The notes beneath the pieces were generated by a model. The model was not told where the DNA came from and made no database searches. It saw only the letters and a list, made by a program, of their open reading frames with translations. Made by a program: the position numbers and the translations under genes. A stretch of 40,666 bases of DNA, taken from positions 1-40,666 of IMG/VR virus record IMGVR_UViG_3300012944_000016; one strand, given 5' to 3'. Of this stretch, positions 8,027 to 13,440 are shown piece by piece (position 1 is the stretch's first letter; each line of letters begins with the position of its first letter). The DNA is from a virus.

Positions 8027-8455
8027 TTATCCTACCTTTCTTGATTCTACAGAAATGAAATTTACCTGCTTCTCAGTTTCTTTAACTAAACTTTCTAAGT
8101 TTAGATTTATATTAACATCTGTACTCTGTACACCTTTAAGATTCTGAGTAAGTTGAGCTAGAAGTTTAATAGCTGTTATAGACTCCTTATTATCTTCTGA
8201 ATCTACAATAGTCATAAGTCTATTTATTCCTTTAGTATGAAAGTTAATATTAAGTTTAGCTTTAGTATAATTAGCAATTAAATTAGTAAAATTAGGATCA
8301 CTAAATAACTGAATAACTTGTTCATATGGAATACTAAACTTATTACTAATATCCTCCGGAGTTGTACATAGTCCTAAAGAGACACTTTCTACTATCTCTT
8401 GTTTTAGTTTACTCTGTTCTAACTCATTCTTTTCTTGTCTAACTAACTGTAACAT
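8027..8455 (-). CDS. Putative terminase small subunit
   Basis: 142 residues. An N-terminal helix-turn-helix-like segment (SLGLCTTPEDISNKFSIPYE, about 26-45) is followed by a helical middle and a C-terminal SxDVNINLNLESLVKETEK region. This is the general plan of phage small terminases, which bind the packaging site and regulate the large subunit. It is the first gene of the leftward operon and lies upstream of large terminase. No clear Shine-Dalgarno sequence precedes ATG 8455, and the leader holds two perfect hairpins. Function rests on architecture and position. Confidence 0.65.
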   Translation of the reverse strand: MLQLVRQEKNELEQSKLKQEIVESVSLGLCTTPEDISNKFSIPYEQVIQLFSDPNFTNLIANYTKAKLNINFHTKGINRLMTIVDSEDNKESITAIKLLAQLTQNLKGVQSTDVNINLNLESLVKETEKQVNFISVESRKVG

Positions 8456-8462
8456 ATTATCT

Positions 8463-8542
8463 AACTAAGTTTATAACTTAGTTGGTTAGGAAGATTTATA
8501 TTTCTTCCTGAAAAGAAACGAAGACACTTTATCTTCCTAACC
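8463..8542 (-). promoter_or_regulatory. Structured leader of the late operon
   Basis: Two nested-order hairpins precede the small terminase start. One has an 8-bp perfect stem with a 5-base loop (8463-8470 with 8476-8483). The other has a 12-bp perfect stem (8484-8495 with 8531-8542, GGTTAGGAAGAT and complement). The gene has no obvious ribosome site, so the leader may control translation or RNA stability. Confidence 0.6.
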
Positions 8543-8604
8543 TCCTAAGTGCTTTATACAGACAAACGAGAATATAAATATAGTAGGCTTTCTACTACAA
8601 CAGT

Positions 8605-8633
8605 AGTATACTATATATAATATACTATGTCAA
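8605..8633 (-). promoter_or_regulatory. Main leftward (late operon) sigma70 promoter
   Basis: Minus strand TTGACA (8633-8628), 17-base spacer, TATACT (8610-8605). Transcription should begin near 8598, giving a leader of about 140 nt before the small terminase gene. It faces away from the early promoter at 8909-8937. Confidence 0.85.
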
Positions 8634-8639
8634 GTATTA

Positions 8640-8908
8640 TTTATATTATAATATAATTTTTTATGTGTGTGTCTTATCGTAGTCAACTAATTTACGACAC
8701 TCCTGGGGGCAAGTGGGTACTGTCTTGATTGGAGCCCCTATTACCTGATTAAGGAAACGACAGTTACCTGTCGTATTGACGTCCTAAAGACGTATTAACG
8801 ACAACGGGCACAGACACTTAGGGTAGGTTACTAACATATATTAAGGGGTTTTGAATAACCACGTCGTCAGCGGAGGTAAGGGCACATATAAGGATACGAC
8901 ACGCTAAG
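8640..8908. promoter_or_regulatory. Control region between divergent promoters (operators or origin?)
   Basis: No plausible gene. G+C is visibly higher than in flanking DNA. Repeated short motifs: ACGACA at about 8693, 8757, 8798 and 8895 with TGTCGT at 8770, and GGGCACA at about 8805 and 8880. Hairpins: 8757-8774 (7-bp stem ACGACAG), 8779-8793 (ACGTC) and a 9-bp long-range stem 8861-8869 with 8911-8919 that overlaps the early promoter. These could be repressor or activator sites, replication iterons, or a structured RNA. The sequence alone does not decide. Confidence 0.55.
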
Positions 8909-8937
8909 TTGACGACGTAGCAAATGGTATATATAAT
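8909..8937 (+). promoter_or_regulatory. Main rightward (early operon) sigma70 promoter
   Basis: TTGACG (8909-8914), 17-base spacer, TATAAT (8932-8937); predicted start near 8944. Its -35 box lies in one arm of the 9-bp stem 8861-8869/8911-8919. Transcripts run through the palindrome at 8969-8996 and then the long structured leader. Confidence 0.75.
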
Positions 8938-8968
8938 ATACGTAATGGTTTAATACTATAACATATAA

Positions 8969-8996
8969 AGGGGAAAGGACTTAAGTCCTTTCCCCT
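8969..8996. terminator. 28-nt perfect palindrome (attenuator or terminator)
   Basis: AGGGGAAAGGACTT followed directly by its exact complement; 14-bp arms. It falls about 25 nt after the predicted early start and is followed by CTATATAATTAG, with no U-run. It could be an attenuator early in the transcript, a bidirectional terminator, or a protein binding site. Confidence 0.6.
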
Positions 8997-8999
8997 ATA

Positions 9000-9080
9000 T
9001 AATTAGAATATATAATATACTATATAGTATATGTATTATTACTATACTATATAATATCTATAATAAATACATATACTTAG
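9000..9080. other. Very AT-rich dyad cluster
   Basis: Almost pure A/T with an 18-nt palindrome (9015-9032) and an 11-bp perfect inverted repeat (9027-9037 with 9066-9076). Candidate DNA-unwinding element beside the motif-rich control region, so a replication origin is possible. Promoter-like TATAAT strings here are not informative because of composition. Confidence 0.4.
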
Positions 9081-9252
9081 AGATTCCCATTATTGGGATT
9101 ATTTATTCCCATTATTGAGACAACCTAATAACTTGTTTAAACATCATAGTTTATATATTGTGGCACGTTGGTTGCTAAGATACTTAGAGTAGCCGGAGAG
9201 AAAGAAAGAGATTAAGCTCTCCGAATTTAGTTAAAGGGAGAGAACATAAACT

Positions 9253-9351
9253 CTAATCTTTAAGATTCTCACACTGATGAGTCTAGTAGGACGAAAGCTA
9301 AGGAATATTTATACTTTATATAGATTTATAATCCTTAGCTCTGTGAGTTAG
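9253..9351 (+). ncRNA. Type I hammerhead ribozyme
   Basis: All core elements are present in order. Stem I 5' strand CUCACA (9268-9273) is followed by CUGAUGA (9274-9280), stem II GUCU/GGAC with loop AGUA (9281-9292) and GAAA (9293-9296). Stem III is GCUAAGGA/UCCUUAGC (9297-9304, 9332-9339), then U9340 and C9341, then stem I 3' strand UGUGAG (9342-9347). Cleavage is predicted between 9341 and 9342. Stem I extends by CUAA/UUAG past an 11-nt bulge on the 5' side, the usual place for contact with loop II. Open stem I makes it type I. Confidence 0.95.
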
Positions 9352-9459
9352 AAAACATAGGCGAGAGCACGTAAGATGCTAATGTGTTTTATCCATACCA
9401 GATATGGACAGATAAGTCTGAAAGAATTATTTCAGCACTGAGAGGTTATTTGACAAATA

Positions 9460-9767
9460 GTATTAGAGAATAGTTGAATCTAGGCAGGTAGAAAGGGCTC
9501 AATATGCCAAAAGGTTCAATGTACACAGAGAGCTATCTTGACTTTCAAGATATTGAGAAGCCAATAACTCCTGGGACTTTCCTTAGCCGGCAACTGAAAG
9601 GTACGGCAGCTAAATACAAAATGCGGTATTTAGCTGTATTGCTACGCGATTTGGAATCTAGGAAAAACGTGAAGAAGGTTAAATCTGTAGGCAACGCAGT
9701 TGCCTACATTAAGACAGAAAACTAAACTAACTTTAATATCTGCCTAGATTGAATTATTCTCTAATAC
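9460..9767 (+). repeat. 28-bp imperfect inverted repeat enclosing a 73-codon frame
   Basis: Arms 9460-9487 and 9740-9767 pair at 26 of 28 positions, with one further G-U and one G-G mismatch. In RNA this closes a domain that contains three strong hairpins and the short reading frame at 9504-9725. As DNA it would resemble terminal inverted repeats of a tiny element, but I see no target duplication. Confidence 0.8.
9504..9725 (+). CDS. Possible 73-aa protein inside the structured RNA (uncertain)
   Basis: An open frame from ATG 9504 with GAAAGGG 6-12 bases upstream, encoding a basic 73-residue peptide ending KSVGNAVAYIKTEN. Three perfect hairpins of 8, 11 and 10 bp fall inside its 222 bases, and the frame lies within a 28-bp stem. 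Either a real small protein shares sequence with RNA structure, or the frame is accidental. No family is recognised. Confidence 0.35.
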   Translation: MPKGSMYTESYLDFQDIEKPITPGTFLSRQLKGTAAKYKMRYLAVLLRDLESRKNVKKVKSVGNAVAYIKTEN

Positions 9768-9994
9768 GTAATAGCTCTATAAGTAATCCGGCGATACCGG
9801 TTCCTAATCTCATTGACTGGACGTAGCCAATAAGTGGCACGGTTCCACCAGTTGGAAATAAAGTAACTTATCTCTTTGGAGAGGTCTGTTGTTATCAGAA
9901 GATAACAACAGTACATAGAATCCCTGATCTAGCTAAGGGATATAAGTTAAATGTGACAGATTTAACAAAGTCATAGCTACGGAGGACGAAATAT

Positions 9995-10138
9995 ATTTAA
10001 TTAACTCTTGAATTGAGCTATTTCCCTTCAAAAGGAAATGATTTATCAATAATTGATTGAAAATATAAAGTATAGACTTGTAAACTTTGAGGTACTATAC
10101 TCAATTGATTATAGCTCAATTGAGGAGTTTAGTTAAAT
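9995..10138 (+). promoter_or_regulatory. Mutually exclusive stems before the first early gene (RNA switch candidate)
   Basis: AATTGAGCTA (10011-10020) pairs perfectly with TAGCTCAATT (10112-10121), extended with interruptions to 9995-10138. The same 3' segment can instead pair locally, CTCAATTG (10100-10107) with CAATTGAG (10117-10124). Only one can form. The GGAGG ribosome site of the next gene begins near 10145. Confidence 0.5.
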
Positions 10139-10154
10139 TTAGATTGGAGGAATT

Positions 10155-10379
10155 ATGATAACTACAGATGAATCCTTGATACTACAAAGTATTTTAAGTA
10201 AAATGAATATTCAAGATATTCTGTATTTTGTAGAAAATACACTATCAGTGAAAGCTGATAAAGCCGGACAAGCTAGGGATTTTAAATATTCGGAAAAGTG
10301 TATAGTAGCAGCTAATCAGGTAAGTAGACTGATTATCTCACTTAAACACAAAATACAGTTGGATGATCGATATGAGTAA
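10155..10379 (+). CDS. Hypothetical early protein (74 aa)
   Basis: First ordinary gene of the rightward block, with GGAGG 6 bases before ATG 10155. 74 residues, mostly helical by eye, with a cationic middle (SVKADKAGQARDFKYSEKC, about 32-50). No recognised family. Expression is likely governed by the structured leader just upstream. The next gene starts within its last codons. Confidence 0.75.
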   Translation: MITTDESLILQSILSKMNIQDILYFVENTLSVKADKAGQARDFKYSEKCIVAANQVSRLIISLKHKIQLDDRYE

Positions 10380-10452
10380 TTCAATCTTTTGGTTTGCTGT
10401 AATTAGCTGCATGTTAATTGCAATTTATTTAATTTCGAAAATGGAGGAATAA
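10372..10452 (+). CDS. 26-aa single-helix membrane peptide
   Basis: ATG 10372 overlaps the previous stop by 8 bases. The 26-residue product is almost entirely one membrane helix (FWFAVISCMLIAIYLI) with a short charged tail KMEE. Coupled translation is likely. Function is unknown. Small single-helix peptides recur through this early block. Confidence 0.55.
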   Translation: MSNSIFWFAVISCMLIAIYLISKMEE

Positions 10453-10468
10453 AGAGGAGACGAAAGTG

Positions 10469-10783
10469 ATGGACTTGAAGAAAGAAGAATTCATAACTTG
10501 GATTTCTAAATTTCCCAACGATATACAGATCGGGGAAGTTAAAAATGCAAGAGAGTGTCCGATTGCTAAGTATTTAAATAGCCAGTTTATATCCGAAGAG
10601 GACACAAGTAGTTATTATAGGGTATTTACGTCCAGAACCCTGTTGATTTGTGGCAACGATACGATAACCACCAATAATCCAAAGTGGGTATCTTCATTTA
10701 TCAAGAAGATAGACGATTACGAACCAAGCACAATAATTTCTAAAGAGTTGTGTTTGAGAACTCTCAATAAAATAAAGGAGTAG
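10469..10783 (+). CDS. Hypothetical protein (104 aa)
   Basis: Start placed at ATG 10469, with GAGGAGA 9 bases upstream; a GTG lies one codon earlier. 104 residues, containing ARECPIAKYL near residue 27, which looks like a conserved core, and a C-terminal helical part. No function is recognised. It is the third gene of the early operon. Confidence 0.75.
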   Translation: MDLKKEEFITWISKFPNDIQIGEVKNARECPIAKYLNSQFISEEDTSSYYRVFTSRTLLICGNDTITTNNPKWVSSFIKKIDDYEPSTIISKELCLRTLNKIKE

Positions 10784-10818
10784 GATTTCTACAACTTTAA
10801 CTAAAATTAAATTTAGAA

Positions 10819-11037
10819 ATGAATAAAGAGGACATTACTAATATGGATAATGATTACATTGGAATGGCACAAGACTGCCGTAGAATGAGAAAAGAAAATA
10901 GATTCTGGTCTAATGACAATAATATCTTCCTTCCATACAACGAAGAAGTTGAAGATTTAATTAAAAACCTTAGTCAGTTTGAAGATTACTGTCTAGATCA
11001 ATCTGAGGAGGTGCATTATGAGGATATTCAAGTTTGA
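10819..11037 (+). CDS. Hypothetical acidic protein (72 aa)
   Basis: 72 residues, strongly acidic and probably helical; no family recognised. Its 3' end overlaps the next gene by 20 bases, and that gene's GAGGAGG ribosome site lies within it, pointing to coupled translation. Confidence 0.7.
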   Translation: MNKEDITNMDNDYIGMAQDCRRMRKENRFWSNDNNIFLPYNEEVEDLIKNLSQFEDYCLDQSEEVHYEDIQV

Positions 11038-11260
11038 AGATGGAATCTTTAGTTTCCATACAGCAATGTATGGATCGTGGAATTTAGATAGAAGAATTGT
11101 ATTTAGAGTTAGGTTAGATAGCTCTCCTCGACTTAGAGTCGAAGAGAAGAATATTAAATATTATGATTGTATTGTGCCATCAAGTCAATTTGAAATAGAC
11201 TTATGGCATAAAAATCATCCCCTTATTAAGGGAGGAAAGGAAATTTTTGAAGGGAGTTAA
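11018..11260 (+). CDS. Hypothetical protein (80 aa)
   Basis: Starts at ATG 11018 after GAGGAGGTGCATT. 80 residues with alternating hydrophobic and charged residues (RIVFRVRLDSSPRLRVE, about 26-42), suggesting a small beta fold. No family recognised. It ends 2 bases before the next gene, which has its own GGGAG site. Confidence 0.7.
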   Translation: MRIFKFEDGIFSFHTAMYGSWNLDRRIVFRVRLDSSPRLRVEEKNIKYYDCIVPSSQFEIDLWHKNHPLIKGGKEIFEGS

Positions 11261-11262
11261 TT

Positions 11263-11487
11263 ATGATTGTAATTAGTTTCTACGATGATATTAAAATTAG
11301 AGATATTGCCATATCTAATAGTGATACCCTATATAGTATTGCATCAATGATTGAGAGATCAAAACTTAACTACAAAGTCCAACTTTATGGACATTATCAA
11401 ACTCCGGATAAGTTTGGATGGGAGAAATCTTTATTTAAATATTGGCTTAACCCTGAAGATAGGTTTGGTGATTCCTATGAATTATAA
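11263..11487 (+). CDS. Hypothetical protein (74 aa)
   Basis: 74 residues from ATG 11263, with GGGAG 8 bases upstream. The pattern MIVISFYDD...LYSIASMIERSKLNYKVQLYGHY (to about residue 46) looks like a small alpha/beta domain. No known function. It overlaps the next membrane-peptide gene by 11 bases. Confidence 0.7.
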   Translation: MIVISFYDDIKIRDIAISNSDTLYSIASMIERSKLNYKVQLYGHYQTPDKFGWEKSLFKYWLNPEDRFGDSYEL

Positions 11488-11617
11488 AACTAAACAGGGT
11501 ATTACACTTTCTATTATTATCCTACTTGCCATATGGTTAGTATGGATTGTGTTTGGTAATGAAGTTAAATTAAGTATTGAGTTCTTAATTAAGGAGATCA
11601 AAAGATATAAATATTAG
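11477..11617 (+). CDS. 46-aa single-helix membrane protein
   Basis: Start placed at ATG 11477, because longer in-frame starts would run through the previous gene. The product has a short polar start (MNYKTKQG), one membrane helix (TLSIIILLAIWLVWIVFG, about 10-27) and a basic C-terminus. Function unknown. Typical of small envelope-targeting early phage proteins. Confidence 0.65.
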   Translation: MNYKTKQGITLSIIILLAIWLVWIVFGNEVKLSIEFLIKEIKRYKY

Positions 11618-11832
11618 TGTGTCAAAAAGATACACAGTGGGCCTAGAATCGATTTGAAATGGCCGAGATATGGGTACGTAGCTCTACGATCTTTGGATGC
11701 AGCCTACCCTATCTGGAGCTTCAAGGAAGGGCATCAGAAAATAGAGAATGAGAAGAGAGACTGTAGATCCTATATCTCCAGTCTCCATAGAGTATCTATG
11801 TGTACGAAATTCATACACCTTAGAAAGGAATA
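11618..11832 (+). ncRNA. Second structured, gene-free segment (candidate RNA)
   Basis: No gene on the plus strand. Paired segments are frequent: AGATA-GGGTA with TACCC-TATCT, enclosing a CGTAG/CTACG hairpin, at about 11665-11715; GAGACTG with CAGTCTC around AGAT/ATCT (about 11757-11786); CATAGA/TCTATG (about 11787-11801); and GTGTA/TACAC (about 11800-11819). This looks like a compact multi-stem RNA within the early transcript, separating two membrane-peptide genes. Confidence 0.5.
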
Positions 11833-11836
11833 AAGT

Positions 11837-11962
11837 ATGTATGATTGCGTAAATAACTGTAATCACGTTTGTATTTGTCCAAAAGAAGATTCTAAGAAAG
11901 ATATTTTATCTTTCCTCTCTGTATATTTCGTAATACTTTTAATAGTTTGGATTGTAAGCTAA
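11837..11962 (+). CDS. 41-aa Cys-rich membrane peptide
   Basis: ATG 11837 with AAAGGAA 6-8 bases upstream. The first 14 residues carry C4, C8, H10, C12 and C14, a possible metal or redox site. A polar linker and one membrane helix (DILSFLSVYFVILLIVWIV) follow. 41 residues; function unknown. Good ribosome site and clear architecture support it despite its size. Confidence 0.6.
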   Translation: MYDCVNNCNHVCICPKEDSKKDILSFLSVYFVILLIVWIVS

Positions 11963-11982
11963 AAAGTACACCAAATGGTGTA

Positions 11983-12011
11983 TTGACTTTAGATAAAAAG
12001 TATGATATTCT
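11983..12011 (+). promoter_or_regulatory. Candidate sigma70 promoter for a small RNA or the nuclease operon
   Basis: TTGACT (11983-11988), 17-base spacer, TATTCT (12006-12011). It is preceded by a 6-bp hairpin TACACC/GGTGTA (11967-11982), which could end the upstream transcript or bind a protein. Confidence 0.5.
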
Positions 12012-12017
12012 GAACCT

Positions 12018-12099
12018 AGTGAAGGGGCAAGGTACAGTGTAAGTTCAGCTAACAAGGTACTGTAGTATATAAGTATATTATACTACAGTTATTTTTTTA
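12018..12099 (+). ncRNA. Candidate small RNA (about 80 nt) ending in a terminator
   Basis: Lies between the promoter at 11983-12011 and the terminator at 12060-12099 and contains no reading frame of note. The overlapping segment shows CTGAAC (about 12010-12015) complementary to GTTCAG (about 12043-12048) and repeated GGTAC strings. It may be a phage small RNA. Alternatively the terminator simply closes the upstream operon. Confidence 0.4.
12060..12099 (+). terminator. Rho-independent terminator
   Basis: Perfect 10-bp stem CTGTAGTATA (12060-12069) with TATACTACAG (12079-12088), followed by TTATTTTTTTATT. It is the best U-tract terminator in the rightward block and separates the first cluster of tiny genes from the nuclease/ParB cluster. 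Confidence 0.8.
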
Positions 12100-12105
12100 T
12101 TATAT

Positions 12106-12195
12106 AAGCTAACCCGAATGTAATCTCCATTTTGTTTCAGGACAAAATCTATTTCATTTCGAATATGAATAACGAAGTGGAGTGAGGGGTAGCTT
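12106..12195 (+). promoter_or_regulatory. Leader stem of the 12210 gene, carrying repeats B and C
   Basis: AAGCTAACCC (12106-12115) pairs with GGGGTAGCTT (12186-12195) with one mismatch, and CTCCA with TGGAG inside it. The enclosed sequence is a 27-bp-family element (12122-12172) split by hairpin repeat B (12129-12148). The ribosome site AAAAGGAG follows. Confidence 0.55.
12129..12148 (-). repeat. Hairpin repeat family B, copy 1, inserted in a family C element
   Basis: ATTTTGTTTCAGGACAAAAT: 7-bp stem, loop TTCAGG (CCTGAA on the minus strand). Removing 22 bases (TTTGTTTCAGGACAAAATCTAT) leaves a sequence identical over 29 bases to the family C unit at 34642-34671 (reverse complement). Confidence 0.85.
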
Positions 12196-12209
12196 AAAAG
12201 GAGTAAATT

Positions 12210-12458
12210 ATGACTACTAGTGAATGTTTTCAAGAATGTACAGCGTTATTTGATGAAACACAGATGAGAATTACAGAAATTTATAGTACCTTAATGCATA
12301 GACAAGACTCTCTTGAGAAGGAGTTAAAGAGTATTATTCAATGTGAAATCGCTAAAGTAAGGATTGAAATGGAAATGAAGTTTAATTCATTAGAGGGAAG
12401 AATAACAACACTAACTAATTCTCTTAATGGAGGCTGTATGAATGATCAATCTAGATAA
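12210..12458 (+). CDS. Small coiled-coil protein (82 aa)
   Basis: 82 residues, with a long helix from about residue 18 to 70 showing heptad spacing (MRITEIYSTLMHRQDSLEKE and following). Starts at ATG 12210 after AAAAGGAG. It overlaps the nuclease gene by 17 bases and contains that gene's GGAGG site, so the two are coupled. Possibly a partner or oligomerisation factor; function unknown. Confidence 0.7.
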   Translation: MTTSECFQECTALFDETQMRITEIYSTLMHRQDSLEKELKSIIQCEIAKVRIEMEMKFNSLEGRITTLTNSLNGGCMNDQSR

Positions 12459-13230
12459 AATAAACTCTATATTATATGAATCCTATATTACAGGAAATAC
12501 GATGAAAGGTTATCACAGTATTCCTTGTAGTATATGTAAAAAGTTTCTAGAAGATAATCCGGAATTAGATAATGTTATTAGAACACACTTTCATGGTTCT
12601 GATTTTAATATCTGTGAAAGAAAACTATTCTGGAATATGTTGAGAGGAAATAAGTTATCTTTTAGTGATGAGCCATTTCTTAATGATGGGCATCTTCATG
12701 AAGAAATGATACTTAATAGTATTGAATTAGATCTTCCGGAAAACTATAAACTTCTAATATTTAAGAATGGGAATGAGGAGATTAGAGATGTACTTGGATT
12801 TCAACTGATTACTCATATGGATGGAGTACTGATTGATAAAGAAAAAGATATAATGATTGGATTAGAATGTAAAGCAGTTAAAGATAGGAATTTTAAACAG
12901 TATTCAGAAGAGGATATTAAAGATATTAACTCTATTTGGTATGGACAAATACAATCTTATATGTTTTCTAATAAGATTGATCTATTCTATCTTATTATTA
13001 AAAATAGAGATACAAGTAAGCTTCATATCCCTATCAGAATTGAGAAAGATTTAGATTTTATTCTTGACAGATTAAATTCTTTGAAGGCAACGAAAGACTG
13101 TGTTACTGAATCTATTCGAAGTGGGTTTGAAATAAATATTCCGGATAGAAGATATTTAGATAAGAGGAATATTGAATGTAACTTCTGTCCATTCAAAAAT
13201 GAATGTTGGAATTCACAAGGAGAATTATGA
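12442..13230 (+). CDS. Cas4/AddB-like PD-(D/E)XK nuclease with Fe-S cluster site
   Basis: 262 residues. Nuclease motifs in order: GHLHEE (83-88), THMD (D127), LECK (E142-x-K144) and YGQIQSY (167-173), the RecB-type QxxxY box. Cysteines C58, C246, C249 and C255 match the one-plus-three spacing that holds a 4Fe-4S cluster in Cas4 and AddB enzymes. Phage members are 5'-3' or single-strand exonucleases used in recombination and replication. No Cas genes are nearby, so a CRISPR role is unlikely. The next gene starts in an ATGA overlap. Confidence 0.85.
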   Translation: MINLDKINSILYESYITGNTMKGYHSIPCSICKKFLEDNPELDNVIRTHFHGSDFNICERKLFWNMLRGNKLSFSDEPFLNDGHLHEEMILNSIELDLPENYKLLIFKNGNEEIRDVLGFQLITHMDGVLIDKEKDIMIGLECKAVKDRNFKQYSEEDIKDINSIWYGQIQSYMFSNKIDLFYLIIKNRDTSKLHIPIRIEKDLDFILDRLNSLKATKDCVTESIRSGFEINIPDRRYLDKRNIECNFCPFKNECWNSQGEL

Positions 13231-13421
13231 TTATTAAATGTAACTGTTCTCATCATTACCAAGATGAAAAATATGGATTTAATAATAGGATAGGTAACAT
13301 TACTAAGAATAAGACAGTGAGATGTACTGTCTGCAAAAGCGAAGTTAAAATTAAGGATAGTGATTTAACTTCAGAAGTTGTTAAGGAAATTTCTATTCAT
13401 AAGAATAGAAAGAAAATATAA
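13227..13421 (+). CDS. Small zinc-binding phage protein (64 aa)
   Basis: ATG 13227 (ATGA overlap with the nuclease stop) follows AAGGAGA. An upstream in-frame ATG at 13203 would lie inside the nuclease gene. The 64 residues contain CNCSHHYQDEKYG near the start and CTVCKS at about 40, a Cys/His set typical of a small phage family with CxCxHxYQDxxYG. It probably binds zinc. Role unknown; position suggests DNA metabolism. Confidence 0.75.
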   Translation: MIIKCNCSHHYQDEKYGFNNRIGNITKNKTVRCTVCKSEVKIKDSDLTSEVVKEISIHKNRKKI

Positions 13422-13440
13422 ATTATTATAGAGAATAAAT

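Larger units (their letters stand above)
9160..10138 (+). ncRNA. Long ornate structured RNA leader of the early operon
   Basis: About 980 nt packed with stems. Visible: imperfect stem 9168-9194; 9194-9200/9217-9223; hammerhead 9253-9351; 9392-9408; 9418-9435; long-range 28-bp stem 9460-9487/9740-9767; 9534-9552 (8 bp); 9607-9636 (11 bp); 9686-9708 (10 bp); 9788-9800; 9886-9911 (11 bp, AGAA loop); 9920-9941; 9946-9966 (7 bp); and 9995-10020/10112-10138. The density exceeds that in the nearby genes. Large ornate phage RNAs (GOLLD, ROOL classes) are known precedents of similar size. I cannot assign this one to a class. It precedes the first ordinary early gene. Confidence 0.7.

Noticed and set aside
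9000-9080. Several TATAAT strings as promoters
   Set aside because: Expected by chance in nearly pure A/T; no matching -35 boxes.
9449-9480. TTGACA at about 9449 as promoter
   Set aside because: No -10-like hexamer at 16-18 bases; the stretch belongs to the structured RNA.
9970-9995. GGACGAAA near 9985 as a second hammerhead core
   Set aside because: No CUGANGA element upstream that could pair; only one full ribozyme is present.
8640-10140. tRNA or tmRNA genes in the long non-coding region
   Set aside because: No CCA end, acceptor/T-arm pair or anticodon arm that fits was found.
11684-11866. Minus-strand 60-codon frame in the early block
   Set aside because: Runs against all local genes, through RNA stems, with no ribosome site; a shadow frame.
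12442-13230. CRISPR-related Cas4
   Set aside because: Fold and cysteines match Cas4, but no other cas genes or repeats exist; phage exonuclease is simpler.
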